Source of the DNA: Eubacteriaceae bacterium Marseille-Q4139
Lineage (GTDB): Bacteria > Bacillota > Clostridia > Lachnospirales > Lachnospiraceae
Direction of reading: 5' to 3'
Length of the DNA stretch: 64,000 bases
Assembly (NCBI GenBank): GCA_018223415.1
Contig: JAGTTQ010000001.1
Coordinates: forward strand, 1,068,365-1,132,364
The position numbers and the translations under genes were made by a program. Below the pieces are notes generated by a model. That model did not search any database, had not been told where the DNA came from, and worked only from the letters and a program-made list of their open reading frames with translations. Positions 7,908 through 15,971 of the stretch are shown in pieces (position 1 is the first letter of the stretch; every line of letters starts with the position of its first letter).

Positions 7908-9125
7908 TCAGTAAATGACCTTTTTTTCTATCAACTGCCGGATTTCTTTCTCTTTCATCCCGAGAAGTCCTCCGAACACCTTAAAATTGTCCTCGCCGAT
8001 GTTGGGCCCCGCCTTAAAAACGCCGGCCGGTGTCTCAGAAAACTTCCAGGCCGGCCCCATGACGATCTGCTCGCCAAGCCGCGGATGTTCCACCGGGACG
8101 AAAAGCTCCCTGGCCTTTGTGTGGGGATCCGTAAGGATTTCTTCCGCATCAAAGGACGGCATGGCGGCGACTCCGTCCTTCTGGAGCCGTTCCATCAGCT
8201 CATAGTGGGAAAACTCCTTCGTCCAGGCTTCCATATGCCCGTCCAGCTCTCTCCTGTTTTTCCACCGGCTATATGCATTTCCATACTTTTCCCCATCAAG
8301 AGCCCAGGCCGGGTTTCCCATGGCATTTACAAGCGCCGCCCACTCCGCATCGGTTTTCACGGCGATGCTGATCCATTTGTCGTCTCCCTTGCAGCGGTAG
8401 ACGCCGTGTGGCGCCATGATTTCATCGTCGTTCCCGCACCGCTTCTTCGAGCGGCCGTTCATGGTAAAATCCATGAGCTCCGGCCCGATGAGGGAGCTCA
8501 TGCACTCTGACGAGGAAATGTCAATGTACTGGCCCTCACCCGTCTTTTTCTTATGGTAAAGGGCCGCAAGAAGCGTAAAGGCCGTCAGCGTCCCGACCCG
8601 CATATCCTGAACGCCGCTCATGACGTTGGGCTCGCCGTCCTCATAGCCGGTTAAGTACGCCAGGCCGCCGAAGGAAGCGAAAATCGGCGCAAACCCGGCA
8701 AAGCTCTTATAAGGCCCCGTGGAGCCGAAGCCGGAGGACTCCACCATGATGATGTCCGGCTTCACCTTCTTAAAATCCTCATAGCCGAGCCCCAGCTTTT
8801 CCATCTTCCCCGGCCGCATGTTGGCAATCACCACGTCACACTGGCTCACGATCTTTTTCGCAAGCTCTGCCCCCTCGGCCGTTTTGATGTCGAGGGAGAC
8901 ACCGAGCTTGTTTAAATTTGCATTGTTGAAGGTGGGGGAATAATTGAGGCCGTCAAAATTGTCCGTATCCATCATCGTGCCTTTTCTCGTCTGGTCAATC
9001 CGGACGCGGCTTTCAATTTTTATGACCTCCGCCCCCAGAAAGGATAACAGCGTGCCTGCATAAGGCCCCGCCCAGATCCAGCTAAAGTCCGCGATCCGGA
9101 TGCCTTTTAGCGCCTGCTTTCCCAT
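7908..9125 (-). CDS. Class III CoA-transferase (CaiB/BaiF), copy 1
   Basis: A 405-residue family III CoA-transferase, which moves CoA between carboxylic acids through a mixed anhydride with an active-site aspartate. It has WAGPYAGTLLSFLGAEVIKIE near the N-terminus, FGSTGPY, and SGVQDMRVG, where D174 aligns with the family's catalytic Asp. The ATG at 9125 is used because GGAGG lies nine bases upstream; a TTG three codons earlier would overlap that site. It is a close paralogue of the second CoA-transferase (10444-11658) over the whole length. Two such paralogues plus a third, more distant one suggest either a heteromeric enzyme or separate acyl substrates and donors. Confidence 0.92.
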   Translation of the reverse strand: MGKQALKGIRIADFSWIWAGPYAGTLLSFLGAEVIKIESRVRIDQTRKGTMMDTDNFDGLNYSPTFNNANLNKLGVSLDIKTAEGAELAKKIVSQCDVVIANMRPGKMEKLGLGYEDFKKVKPDIIMVESSGFGSTGPYKSFAGFAPIFASFGGLAYLTGYEDGEPNVMSGVQDMRVGTLTAFTLLAALYHKKKTGEGQYIDISSSECMSSLIGPELMDFTMNGRSKKRCGNDDEIMAPHGVYRCKGDDKWISIAVKTDAEWAALVNAMGNPAWALDGEKYGNAYSRWKNRRELDGHMEAWTKEFSHYELMERLQKDGVAAMPSFDAEEILTDPHTKARELFVPVEHPRLGEQIVMGPAWKFSETPAGVFKAGPNIGEDNFKVFGGLLGMKEKEIRQLIEKKVIY

Positions 9126-9145
9126 GGAAACCAACCTCCGTTAAA

Positions 9146-10387
9146 TTAAAGTCTCTTGTCGTAAGCTTCTCTGGAAACCAGTTTCACGACATAATCGGAT
9201 TTCGTGTGCAGGACGCCGTCCTGGTTCTCGCCCCAGACGTTGATTAAAACCACATGGTCGCCGTCCTCGTCCACGTATTTCTTTGCAACTTTGCCTTTGA
9301 CATACGTCATATCACCGAAGAATACCATTCTTCTGTCCTGGGAATCCACGGATTTTACGAAGCCGTCGTCGCCCATCCAGTCGGTTACGGCATGGACAAG
9401 CATCATCTCGTTCTGTGCCCCGGCGGAATTTGCATACGGATAGCCGAAGATATGGGCCGCATGGTCGGTGTAGTGCCAGTCACGGCGTAAAATATATTCA
9501 TTGGTCTCCGGATCTCTCGGATGCGCCTGAAGATGGTTTCTCATGACGGCCCACTTGATGGCGTATGCGTACGGATAGCAGCTCACCATGGTTCGGGCGC
9601 AGGCGTCGGATACGTCCACCGGCCCCTTGATGACGGTCGGGATTTCCTCGCCTTCCACGACGTCCTCCCAGTAACGGATCTTGGCGCCGCGGCGGTTCTT
9701 TCCCGCAAGCTGGTCGTCGTAGGCGGCATGGATCATGTCGATCATCTCGTCACTGTACGGCTTTCTTACTTTATCCTGGTACATCTTGGCTTCTTTCTTC
9801 TTTCCGCGTTTTCCCGGCGGCGTCGCCATATAAATATTTCTATGTACCTCGATGGCGGCCACCTCATCCCTCTGGTTGATGTAATAGCGCGGCGCGCTCT
9901 CGATAAACATGCGGTACGGTTTGTCCTTTACCTGCTTCTCTACAAAGCCCTCGTACTTGTCGTAGATGGTGAAACTGTCGCCGGGGCGGATCGGCTGCTT
10001 GTAAATGTGCTTGCTGCCGCCTGCCAGACGGGCAATGCCCGGGACACGGAGGCGTCCGCCGAAGGAAGAACCGAAGGCGATGCTGGTCTCGAAAAGCGGC
10101 GGTGCGATGAAACCGCCCCAGCGGGTGCTCTGAATGTAGGTGGGATCTCTCCAGAACGGGCTCGGATCGCCGATGGCGTCGGCAAAGTGGCGGATTAAAT
10201 CCTCGGTTACATATTTATAGTTGATGCCTCTGACGTACTCGTCGTCCATGATGGCAAAGGACGGCGGCGGGAGCACGACCTCCCCGCGCCCCTTGTTGAA
10301 CTCTTCCACCTTTTCGTCCAGGCGTTTGTTCCAGTCTTCGTCCGATAAATGATCCCAGTCATATCTCTCGTCATAAACTGCTGCCAT
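9146..10387 (-). CDS. MaoC/FAS1-like acyl dehydratase
   Basis: A 413-residue protein of the double-hotdog type: an N-terminal FAS1-like dehydratase domain (about residues 40-190, with FADAIGDPSPFW and GGFIAPPL) and a C-terminal MaoC-like half (about 230-405, RDWHYTDHAAHIFGYPYANSAG, then GDMTYVKGKV). Enzymes of this kind add or remove water across the double bond of an acyl-CoA. AAAGGAG precedes the ATG. It sits between two CoA-transferase genes, consistent with hydration or dehydration of the CoA thioester they make. The substrate is unknown, and the hydratase direction is as likely as the dehydratase. Confidence 0.85.
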   Translation of the reverse strand: MAAVYDERYDWDHLSDEDWNKRLDEKVEEFNKGRGEVVLPPPSFAIMDDEYVRGINYKYVTEDLIRHFADAIGDPSPFWRDPTYIQSTRWGGFIAPPLFETSIAFGSSFGGRLRVPGIARLAGGSKHIYKQPIRPGDSFTIYDKYEGFVEKQVKDKPYRMFIESAPRYYINQRDEVAAIEVHRNIYMATPPGKRGKKKEAKMYQDKVRKPYSDEMIDMIHAAYDDQLAGKNRRGAKIRYWEDVVEGEEIPTVIKGPVDVSDACARTMVSCYPYAYAIKWAVMRNHLQAHPRDPETNEYILRRDWHYTDHAAHIFGYPYANSAGAQNEMMLVHAVTDWMGDDGFVKSVDSQDRRMVFFGDMTYVKGKVAKKYVDEDGDHVVLINVWGENQDGVLHTKSDYVVKLVSREAYDKRL

Positions 10388-10443
10388 GTTTGAAAGCTCC
10401 TTTCGCGTATAATTTTTTCTATGTGATATAAACTTTTCTATAT

Positions 10444-11658
10444 TTACCAGATAACCTCGGCTTCCTTAAGCCGTTCGATTTCCTCTTTCGGCATGCCAAG
10501 CAGGTTCCCGAACACGTCGTCGTTGTCCTCGCCGAGAAGCGGGCCGGCCTTTCGGATTCTTGCCGGTGTCTCGGAAAATCTCCACGCCGGCTTCATGACC
10601 GTCTGGTCGCCGAGGGCCGGGTAGTTGACCGTCGTAAACAGCTCCCTGTCCTTCGTGTGGGCATCCGTTAAAATCTCTTCCGCACTGAAGGACGGCATGG
10701 CCGCGACGCCTGCCTCCTGAAGCATTTTCATGACCTCGTAATGGGTGTAATCCTTCGTCCACTCGGACATGTGGGCGTCCAGTTCCTTCCGGTTCTGCCA
10801 TCTGCTGTACGCGTCGCCGTACTTTTCGTCCATGGCCCAGTCAGGATTTTCCATGACATTACAGAGCGCCTTCCACTCTTCGTCCGTGGCAACCGCGATG
10901 CTGACCCATTTGTCGTCGCCCTTTGTGCGGTAGCAGTTGTGGGGCGCCATGATGGCATCCTCGTTTCCGTGGCGGAACGGGGAGCGGCCGTTCATGGTGT
11001 ATTCCATTAACTCCGGGCCAACTAAGACGCTTAAACACTCCGAAGAGGAAAGGTCGATGTACTGGCCCTCGCCTGTTTTCTTTTTGTGAAGCAGCGCCGC
11101 AATCAGGATGAAGGCGGAGATCGTTCCTGCACGCATGTCCTGGACGCCGCTCATGACGTTGGGCGTTCCGTCCTCGTAGCCGGTTAAGTACGCCAGGCCG
11201 CCGAAAGAGGCGAAAATCGGCGCGAAGCCGGCAAAGCCCTTATAGGGGCCGGTTGCTCCGAAGCCGGAGGACTCCAACATGATAATATCCGGCTTTACGG
11301 CCTTTAAATCTTCGTAGCCAAGCCCAAGCTTTGCCATTTTCCCCGGGCGCATGTTGGCAACCACCACGTCGCATTTTTCCACGATTTTCTTTGCCAGGGC
11401 AGCGCCTTCCGGCTTTGTGATGTCGACGGTAACACCCTGCTTGTTGAGATTGGCGTTGTTGAAGGTCGGGGAGGAATCGTATCCGCTGAAGTTGTCTCCG
11501 TTCATGATGGAGCCCTTTCTCGTCTGGTCGATTCTTCCGTGGCTTTCAATTTTTATGACCTCGGCTCCCATGTAGGAAAGGAGGGAGGTGGCATAGGGGC
11601 CGGCCCAGACCCAGCTAAAATCGGCAATTCGGATTCCCTTTAAAGCATCTTTGAACAT
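10444..11658 (-). CDS. Class III CoA-transferase (CaiB/BaiF), copy 2
   Basis: A 404-residue family III CoA-transferase, collinear with copy 1 from the DALKGIRIADFSW start to the C-terminus, with the catalytic aspartate at the same place (SGVQDMRAG, D174). AAGGAGG lies upstream of the ATG at 11658. Duplication and divergence within one operon is the likely origin of the pair, and together they may form a heterodimer or act on related acids. The conserved GFGATGPY and KTGEGQYIDLSSSE blocks are intact, so both copies look active. Confidence 0.92.
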   Translation of the reverse strand: MFKDALKGIRIADFSWVWAGPYATSLLSYMGAEVIKIESHGRIDQTRKGSIMNGDNFSGYDSSPTFNNANLNKQGVTVDITKPEGAALAKKIVEKCDVVVANMRPGKMAKLGLGYEDLKAVKPDIIMLESSGFGATGPYKGFAGFAPIFASFGGLAYLTGYEDGTPNVMSGVQDMRAGTISAFILIAALLHKKKTGEGQYIDLSSSECLSVLVGPELMEYTMNGRSPFRHGNEDAIMAPHNCYRTKGDDKWVSIAVATDEEWKALCNVMENPDWAMDEKYGDAYSRWQNRKELDAHMSEWTKDYTHYEVMKMLQEAGVAAMPSFSAEEILTDAHTKDRELFTTVNYPALGDQTVMKPAWRFSETPARIRKAGPLLGEDNDDVFGNLLGMPKEEIERLKEAEVIW

Positions 11659-11676
11659 CTGCTCTTCCTCCTTCTC

Positions 11677-12882
11677 TTAGATGACTCCGGCTTCCTTAAG
11701 CCGCACGATGTCTTCCTTCGCGTAGCCGAGGGCGCCGTAAATTTCTTCGTTGTCCTGCCCAAGGAGCGGGGCGCCGAAATTGTCTTTGGGAGTCATGGTG
11801 GAAAGCTTATAGGGAAGTCCCGGATACATGAGCTTTCCGGCCGCCGGATGGTCGATTTCCTCGAAAAATTCCCTGGCCTTCGTCTGCGGGGAGTTATAAA
11901 CCTGCTCGGCCGAACAGATGGGTGCGCACGCTGTCCCGGCCTTCTGGATCTTAAAGAACAGCTCCTCGGTATCGTACTTTAAGGCCTCCTCCCGCAGATG
12001 CTTTTTCACCTCATCAAAATGGGTATCACGGAGTTTCTGGGTGCTGAAAATTTCCTCTTTGCTCCACTCCGGGTAACCCAGGGCCTCCATGATGCCCTGC
12101 CACTGCTTTTCCGGGTAGAGGACAATGATGATGTAGCCGCCGTCTTTACACTGTACCAACGTATCGCGGACACGGTTTACGCCGACGCGGGACGGGCTTT
12201 TTCCGATCATGTAGTAACGGACGATGTTCATGCGCTCCAAGCACATCAGGGCTTCCTGTCTGGAAATATCGATGTACTGGCCGGTGCCGCCGCACTCTCT
12301 CCAGTAAACCGCGCCCATGATTCCCGTGGCCGCATAGACGCCGATGTCGCTCTCGCCCACATAGCCGCCGCCCTTGATGGGCTCTCTGTCTGCGTTGGGC
12401 GATGCCGCCGGAAGCACGTAGCCGGCGCCGCTTGCATGGTATGTATTCAGATAATAGGATTTATAATCGCGGTAGGGGCCTGTCTGCCCGAACGGCGTGA
12501 TGGAAGCCATGATTAAGGACGGGTTTAATTCCTTTAAGACGGAATAATCCAGACCGTAGCCCTCCATGGTGCCGGGGCGCGTGTCCTCCACCAGGACGTC
12601 GGCTTCCTTAATAAGTTCTTTAAAGATTTCGCGGCCTTTTTCCGATTCCAGGTTCAAGGTCACGCCTTTTTTGTTGGTGTTGTGGTACAAAAACAGTCCG
12701 GAAAGCTCGGGGTTCGGGTCGTCGTGAAGATACGGCCCTCTTCTTCGCGCTTCGTCACCTTCCGGTCTTTCAATTTTAATTACCTCGGCTCCGAGGTCGG
12801 CAAGCATCTTGGTGCAAAAAGGCCCGGAAACAAATTCACAGTATTCCACGACTTTAAGCCCGCTCAACGGTCCTGCTGCCAT
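11677..12882 (-). CDS. Class III CoA-transferase (CaiB/BaiF), copy 3
   Basis: A 401-residue family III CoA-transferase, more distant from the other two. It has CEFVSGPFCTKMLADLGAEV, a PFGQTGPYRDY loop, and GESDIGVYAATG with D179 at the expected catalytic position. It is the first gene of the operon: AAAGGAG lies ten bases before the ATG and the operator/promoter at 12964-13013 is about 100 bases upstream. Being first and least similar to the others, it may load or unload a different acyl group, for example the incoming substrate. Confidence 0.92.
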   Translation of the reverse strand: MAAGPLSGLKVVEYCEFVSGPFCTKMLADLGAEVIKIERPEGDEARRRGPYLHDDPNPELSGLFLYHNTNKKGVTLNLESEKGREIFKELIKEADVLVEDTRPGTMEGYGLDYSVLKELNPSLIMASITPFGQTGPYRDYKSYYLNTYHASGAGYVLPAASPNADREPIKGGGYVGESDIGVYAATGIMGAVYWRECGGTGQYIDISRQEALMCLERMNIVRYYMIGKSPSRVGVNRVRDTLVQCKDGGYIIIVLYPEKQWQGIMEALGYPEWSKEEIFSTQKLRDTHFDEVKKHLREEALKYDTEELFFKIQKAGTACAPICSAEQVYNSPQTKAREFFEEIDHPAAGKLMYPGLPYKLSTMTPKDNFGAPLLGQDNEEIYGALGYAKEDIVRLKEAGVI

Positions 12883-12963
12883 TCTCGCTCAACTCCTTTC
12901 AAAAACTGCCGGTTTCTGGCTGCGGCTGGTAATACATCTGTGGTGTGAGATGATGATTTTTAT

Positions 12964-13013
12964 AAACTAACGATGTTAGCTTGATTATATAGCTAACATC
13001 GTTAGTTTGTCAA
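12964..13013 (-). promoter_or_regulatory. Consensus promoter embedded in a perfect palindromic operator
   Basis: On the minus strand TTGACA (13013-13008) and TATAAT (12989-12984) are 18 bp apart. An 18-bp perfect inverted repeat, AAACTAACGATGTTAGCT (12964-12981) and its complement (12991-13008), fills the spacer and the region just past the -10. Each arm contains a quasi-palindromic CTAAC-N3-GTTAG core, so two repressor sites flank the -10. The same core (CTAACATTGTTAG) lies in the promoter of the TetR gene at 28.3 kb, which makes that regulator the prime candidate repressor of the whole CoA-transferase operon. Confidence 0.88.
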
Positions 13014-13079
13014 GATATGTTTTGCTTATTTTTGGTGCTTTCTTCTTGGGGATTTTTCATGGCAAATGCCGGGGAATGT

Positions 13080-13110
13080 GATAGAATAAGCGCAAAGCGG
13101 TTATTCTATC
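13080..13110. repeat. GATAGAATAA inverted repeat
   Basis: GATAGAATAA at 13080-13089 is inverted perfectly at 13101-13110, and a third GATAGAATA occurs at 13190-13198, just before the hypothetical gene. A second hairpin (CCGG-T5-GCG type) lies at about 13119-13149. These could be operator sites or leader structures for the gene at 13216. No known motif is recognised. Confidence 0.45.
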
Positions 13111-13215
13111 TGCGCATGCCGGTTTTTGCGTTCACCGCAAAAAGCCGGGCGCTAAAATCCGCCGGAGACTCATGGCCGCGCAGCGGACATGATAGAATAT
13201 GTTTGGGGTGGAATT

Positions 13216-13743
13216 ATGAAGAAATCATGCAGGATATTCTGGTTCGAGAATGAAATCGTGAAACAATGCGTTGTCTCAAAGGATCGTTTTCATAAAGTGA
13301 GCGGGAACCAATGGGAAAAAATTTATCAGACGATTGCAGAGAAGTATGCAGATAAAACAAAGACATGGAAAAACGGCCTGCACTGGGCCAACACGAATGG
13401 TTATAGCCCTAAAAGCATGAAGCATTTTCTGGGGTGTTATTCCGTTTCGTATTCGACATGGTTCTATGATTTGCCTCGGATCATATCAGAGGACGGGATG
13501 GTTTATTTCTTGATTGACAGGGGCGGGGACTTACATGACGGGGAATGTTTCTGGATTTTTGAAAGTCATGTTCCTGAATTGGTAAAAGTGCTTGAACTGC
13601 TGAATCAAACGGCTTTTCTGAATACGGGCTGGCCCGATTATTATCTTGTCTCAAAAAAGTTTCGCTGGATCATTGGTTTCAATCATCATGATATCGTTAC
13701 CTGTGTCGGCGAGGGGTTAAATACACGTTTCCTTAAGCGTTAG
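13216..13743 (+). CDS. Hypothetical protein
   Basis: A 175-residue soluble protein without a signal peptide or membrane segment. It is rich in aromatic residues (WFYDLPRII, WIIGFNHHDIV) and acidic in the middle. The ATG at 13216 follows a weak GGGGTGG site; the frame opens nine codons earlier, but that extension lacks a ribosome site. The tryptophan- and histidine-containing C-terminus resembles small uncharacterised DUF proteins of Firmicutes, sometimes linked to immunity or SMI1-like families, but I cannot assign it. It stands alone on the plus strand between the CoA-transferase operon promoter and the flavodoxin-like gene, and has its own terminator. Confidence 0.7.
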   Translation: MKKSCRIFWFENEIVKQCVVSKDRFHKVSGNQWEKIYQTIAEKYADKTKTWKNGLHWANTNGYSPKSMKHFLGCYSVSYSTWFYDLPRIISEDGMVYFLIDRGGDLHDGECFWIFESHVPELVKVLELLNQTAFLNTGWPDYYLVSKKFRWIIGFNHHDIVTCVGEGLNTRFLKR

Positions 13744-13780
13744 GGCTGCACGGTTTGGACGCCGCGCAGCCCCAGTTTTT
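13743..13780 (+). terminator. Rho-independent terminator
   Basis: GGGCTGC at 13743-13749 pairs with GCAGCCC at 13766-13772 and is followed by CAGTTTTT. It terminates the plus-strand hypothetical gene, whose stop codon abuts the stem. Confidence 0.65.
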
Positions 13781-14297
13781 ACAGGCTCTTTCCAAGCTGG
13801 TACATTTCCTGTTCTTTTTCCGGTGATTTGTTCTGATCGCCGAAGGCAGTGACAATTCCCATGTCCTCTAACTTCAGATAATCCAGGAAGGAATTCTGGT
13901 ATTCGTAAATGGCCCCGCCGTACACCTCATCGCTTCCGGAGCTTAGAATCAGCGCGGCTTTTTTCAGGTTCTTCGGCTTATCCAGCGCGTAAATGCGGTT
14001 TATGGCGCACTGAAGCTGTCCCGTAAAGCTGTGGTAGTAAACCGGAGACGCCAGGACGATCATCTCGGCTTCCTCCAAAAGGGGATAGACCTCGCTCATG
14101 TCATCTTTCTGGATGCAGCTCCCGTTCCCCTTCGTATGGCAGTATTCGCAGGCAAGACAGCCGGCGATTTTCTTCTGACAGACGGGAACGACCGTCACCT
14201 GGTGGCCTTTTTCTTCGGCGCCTTTTTTAAATGCATCAACCAGGAATGCTGTGTTTCCGCTGGGACGCGGGCTTCCGTTTAAGACTAAAATTTTCAT
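13779..14297 (-). CDS. Flavodoxin-family NAD(P)H-dependent oxidoreductase
   Basis: A 172-residue FMN-binding protein of the NADPH-dependent FMN reductase / flavodoxin-like group. The N-terminal LVLNGSPRPSGNTAFLVDAF is the phosphate-binding loop, and ASPVYYHSFTGQLQCAINR is the second flavin contact. CLACEYCHTKGNGSC is a cysteine cluster seen in the iron-sulphur-flavoprotein-like subgroup, so an Fe-S or metal site is possible. It has its own promoter (TTGCCC, 17 bp, TATACT at 14375-14347). Nothing in the context ties it firmly to either flanking operon. Confidence 0.87.
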   Translation of the reverse strand: MKILVLNGSPRPSGNTAFLVDAFKKGAEEKGHQVTVVPVCQKKIAGCLACEYCHTKGNGSCIQKDDMSEVYPLLEEAEMIVLASPVYYHSFTGQLQCAINRIYALDKPKNLKKAALILSSGSDEVYGGAIYEYQNSFLDYLKLEDMGIVTAFGDQNKSPEKEQEMYQLGKSL

Positions 14298-14346
14298 TGT
14301 ATTTGCCCTCCGATCTGTGTGGATGTTTTTGGGTTTTTCTGCTTTC

Positions 14347-14375
14347 AGTATAGCTTAAGGGGGAGGGGAGGGCAA
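14347..14375 (-). promoter_or_regulatory. Promoter of the flavodoxin-like gene
   Basis: On the minus strand TTGCCC (14375-14370) and TATACT (14352-14347) are spaced 17 bp apart, about 50 bp before the start codon. Confidence 0.55.
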
Positions 14376-14396
14376 ATACTTCGTTGGTATGGTTTG

Positions 14397-15971
14397 TTAT
14401 AGGTGGGAGGTATGGGTGGCAGCCGCATTCTCCTTCTCATGACGTTGATATGCTCTCCAGGTAGTCGCCAGAAGATGCGGATTATGGAGATATTCTTCCC
14501 GTATTTGTGAGGAAAGGGCTGCATGATGCGGGGCCGTTTTCACCAGTTCGGGATTGCTGTACGCCTCTTCCGATATCATATGGAAAATATCTGCAAATTC
14601 ATCTATATCCGCTTTTGAATACGTTTCACATGGTTCCGGCGTAAACGGCTCCGGAATAATCTGGGGATGATGACTGGAAAAATAGCTTTGGAGCCCATAA
14701 TCAACCACGCGGCGGTCAATGTCCTCCGTTGTCACCCCGGTATCAGCCGTCAGTTTTTCCCAGCTTAAGCGCGACTGATCCACACGCCTGACTCCTTCTG
14801 CCCATGGCAAGGACAAGCCCTTCACATCGGAAAGTCTGGATAAAAGATAGTTATTGTTGAGAATGGAAAGTTCCGCTACATCTTTTAATCCTTCGGCCCC
14901 CAATGTCCTGATATATGCATAGGCGCGCAGCACCACGGATGGATTCCCAAAAAACTTTCTGAGCTTTCCGATGCTGTCTGGCCGGTTATAATCGAAACAG
15001 TATTTTTCTCCGTCAAAGCGGATCGCCGGCGATGGAAGAAACGGCTCAAGTTTGCTGACGACTCCCTGTGCCCCGCAGGCAGGCCCCTGGCATCCATGCG
15101 GAGAAGAGAAAGATTTGTGAAGGTTGTAATGGCACATATCGAATCCAGCTTCCCGGGCTCTCGTAATTCCAAACAGACCATTCAGGTTGGCCTGATCATA
15201 GATACACAGACCGCCAACAGAATGTACCGCATCCACAATTTCACGTATATTGGGATTATATAATCCGGTATCCTCCGGGTTAGTAATCATCAAACCTGCG
15301 GTTCTGGGAGAGACAGCAGCTTTCAGTGCCTCCAGATCCGGCAGTCCGTCTTTACCAGGCATTAGGGTAATAACCTTATACCCAGCAGTAGATGCAGCTC
15401 CGGGATTGCCCGGATGGGACAGAATCGTGGTAATGACCTCGTCCCTCTGCTCTCCCGGATGTACTTTCTGATGGTATGCACGCATGACAAGAACATTGGA
15501 AAAAATTGCCTGGCTGCCGCCCCCTGGAAACAGGCAAAAAGCGTCCATACCGGAAATTTCTTTCAAATATGTTTCCGTGAGGTACATAATTTCCAGAATC
15601 CCCTGTACTGTGGATTCCGGCTGGCAGGGATGAAGATCCCGGATTTGAGGGCTTCCTGCAAATTTTTCATGGATGACCGGATTGTACTTCATCGTACATG
15701 TTCCCAGACCGATGTCAATATCAAATGCAGCGCCCATGGTTTCCTGAGAAAGCCGAAGATAGTGCCTGTAAAGCTGCGGCTGTGAAAGCTCAGGAAGCTT
15801 TGGTTCATCTTCCCGCTTTAAAGTGTTCGGAAGGAGTTCCGATATTTCTTCGGACTGTTCCACGATCTCTTCATCCATCTCTGGAAGAAGTATTCCTCGC
15901 TCTCCCGGGCTTCCCATCTCCATGATAATCGGTTCCTGCCATCTGGCCTCATGGAATTTTCTCTGCTTCAT
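14397..15971 (-). CDS. Divergent glycine dehydrogenase subunit 2-like PLP enzyme (GcvPB-like)
   Basis: A 524-residue protein homologous to the C-terminal half of glycine decarboxylase (P-protein subunit 2). TCTMKYNP near residue 91 and the PLP-lysine motif NLHKSFSSPHG (K286) are intact. The glycine-rich loop that follows, normally GGGGPG, here reads GCQGPACG with two cysteines, and the upstream gly-rich site reads FPGGGSQAIF. The gene overlaps the subunit 1-like gene by ATGA. No gcvT, gcvH or lipoamide dehydrogenase gene is nearby; instead it closes an Opp transporter operon. It is probably a PLP-dependent decarboxylase or related enzyme acting on an imported amino compound, not necessarily glycine. 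Confidence 0.85.
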   Translation of the reverse strand: MKQRKFHEARWQEPIIMEMGSPGERGILLPEMDEEIVEQSEEISELLPNTLKREDEPKLPELSQPQLYRHYLRLSQETMGAAFDIDIGLGTCTMKYNPVIHEKFAGSPQIRDLHPCQPESTVQGILEIMYLTETYLKEISGMDAFCLFPGGGSQAIFSNVLVMRAYHQKVHPGEQRDEVITTILSHPGNPGAASTAGYKVITLMPGKDGLPDLEALKAAVSPRTAGLMITNPEDTGLYNPNIREIVDAVHSVGGLCIYDQANLNGLFGITRAREAGFDMCHYNLHKSFSSPHGCQGPACGAQGVVSKLEPFLPSPAIRFDGEKYCFDYNRPDSIGKLRKFFGNPSVVLRAYAYIRTLGAEGLKDVAELSILNNNYLLSRLSDVKGLSLPWAEGVRRVDQSRLSWEKLTADTGVTTEDIDRRVVDYGLQSYFSSHHPQIIPEPFTPEPCETYSKADIDEFADIFHMISEEAYSNPELVKTAPHHAALSSQIREEYLHNPHLLATTWRAYQRHEKENAAATHTSHL

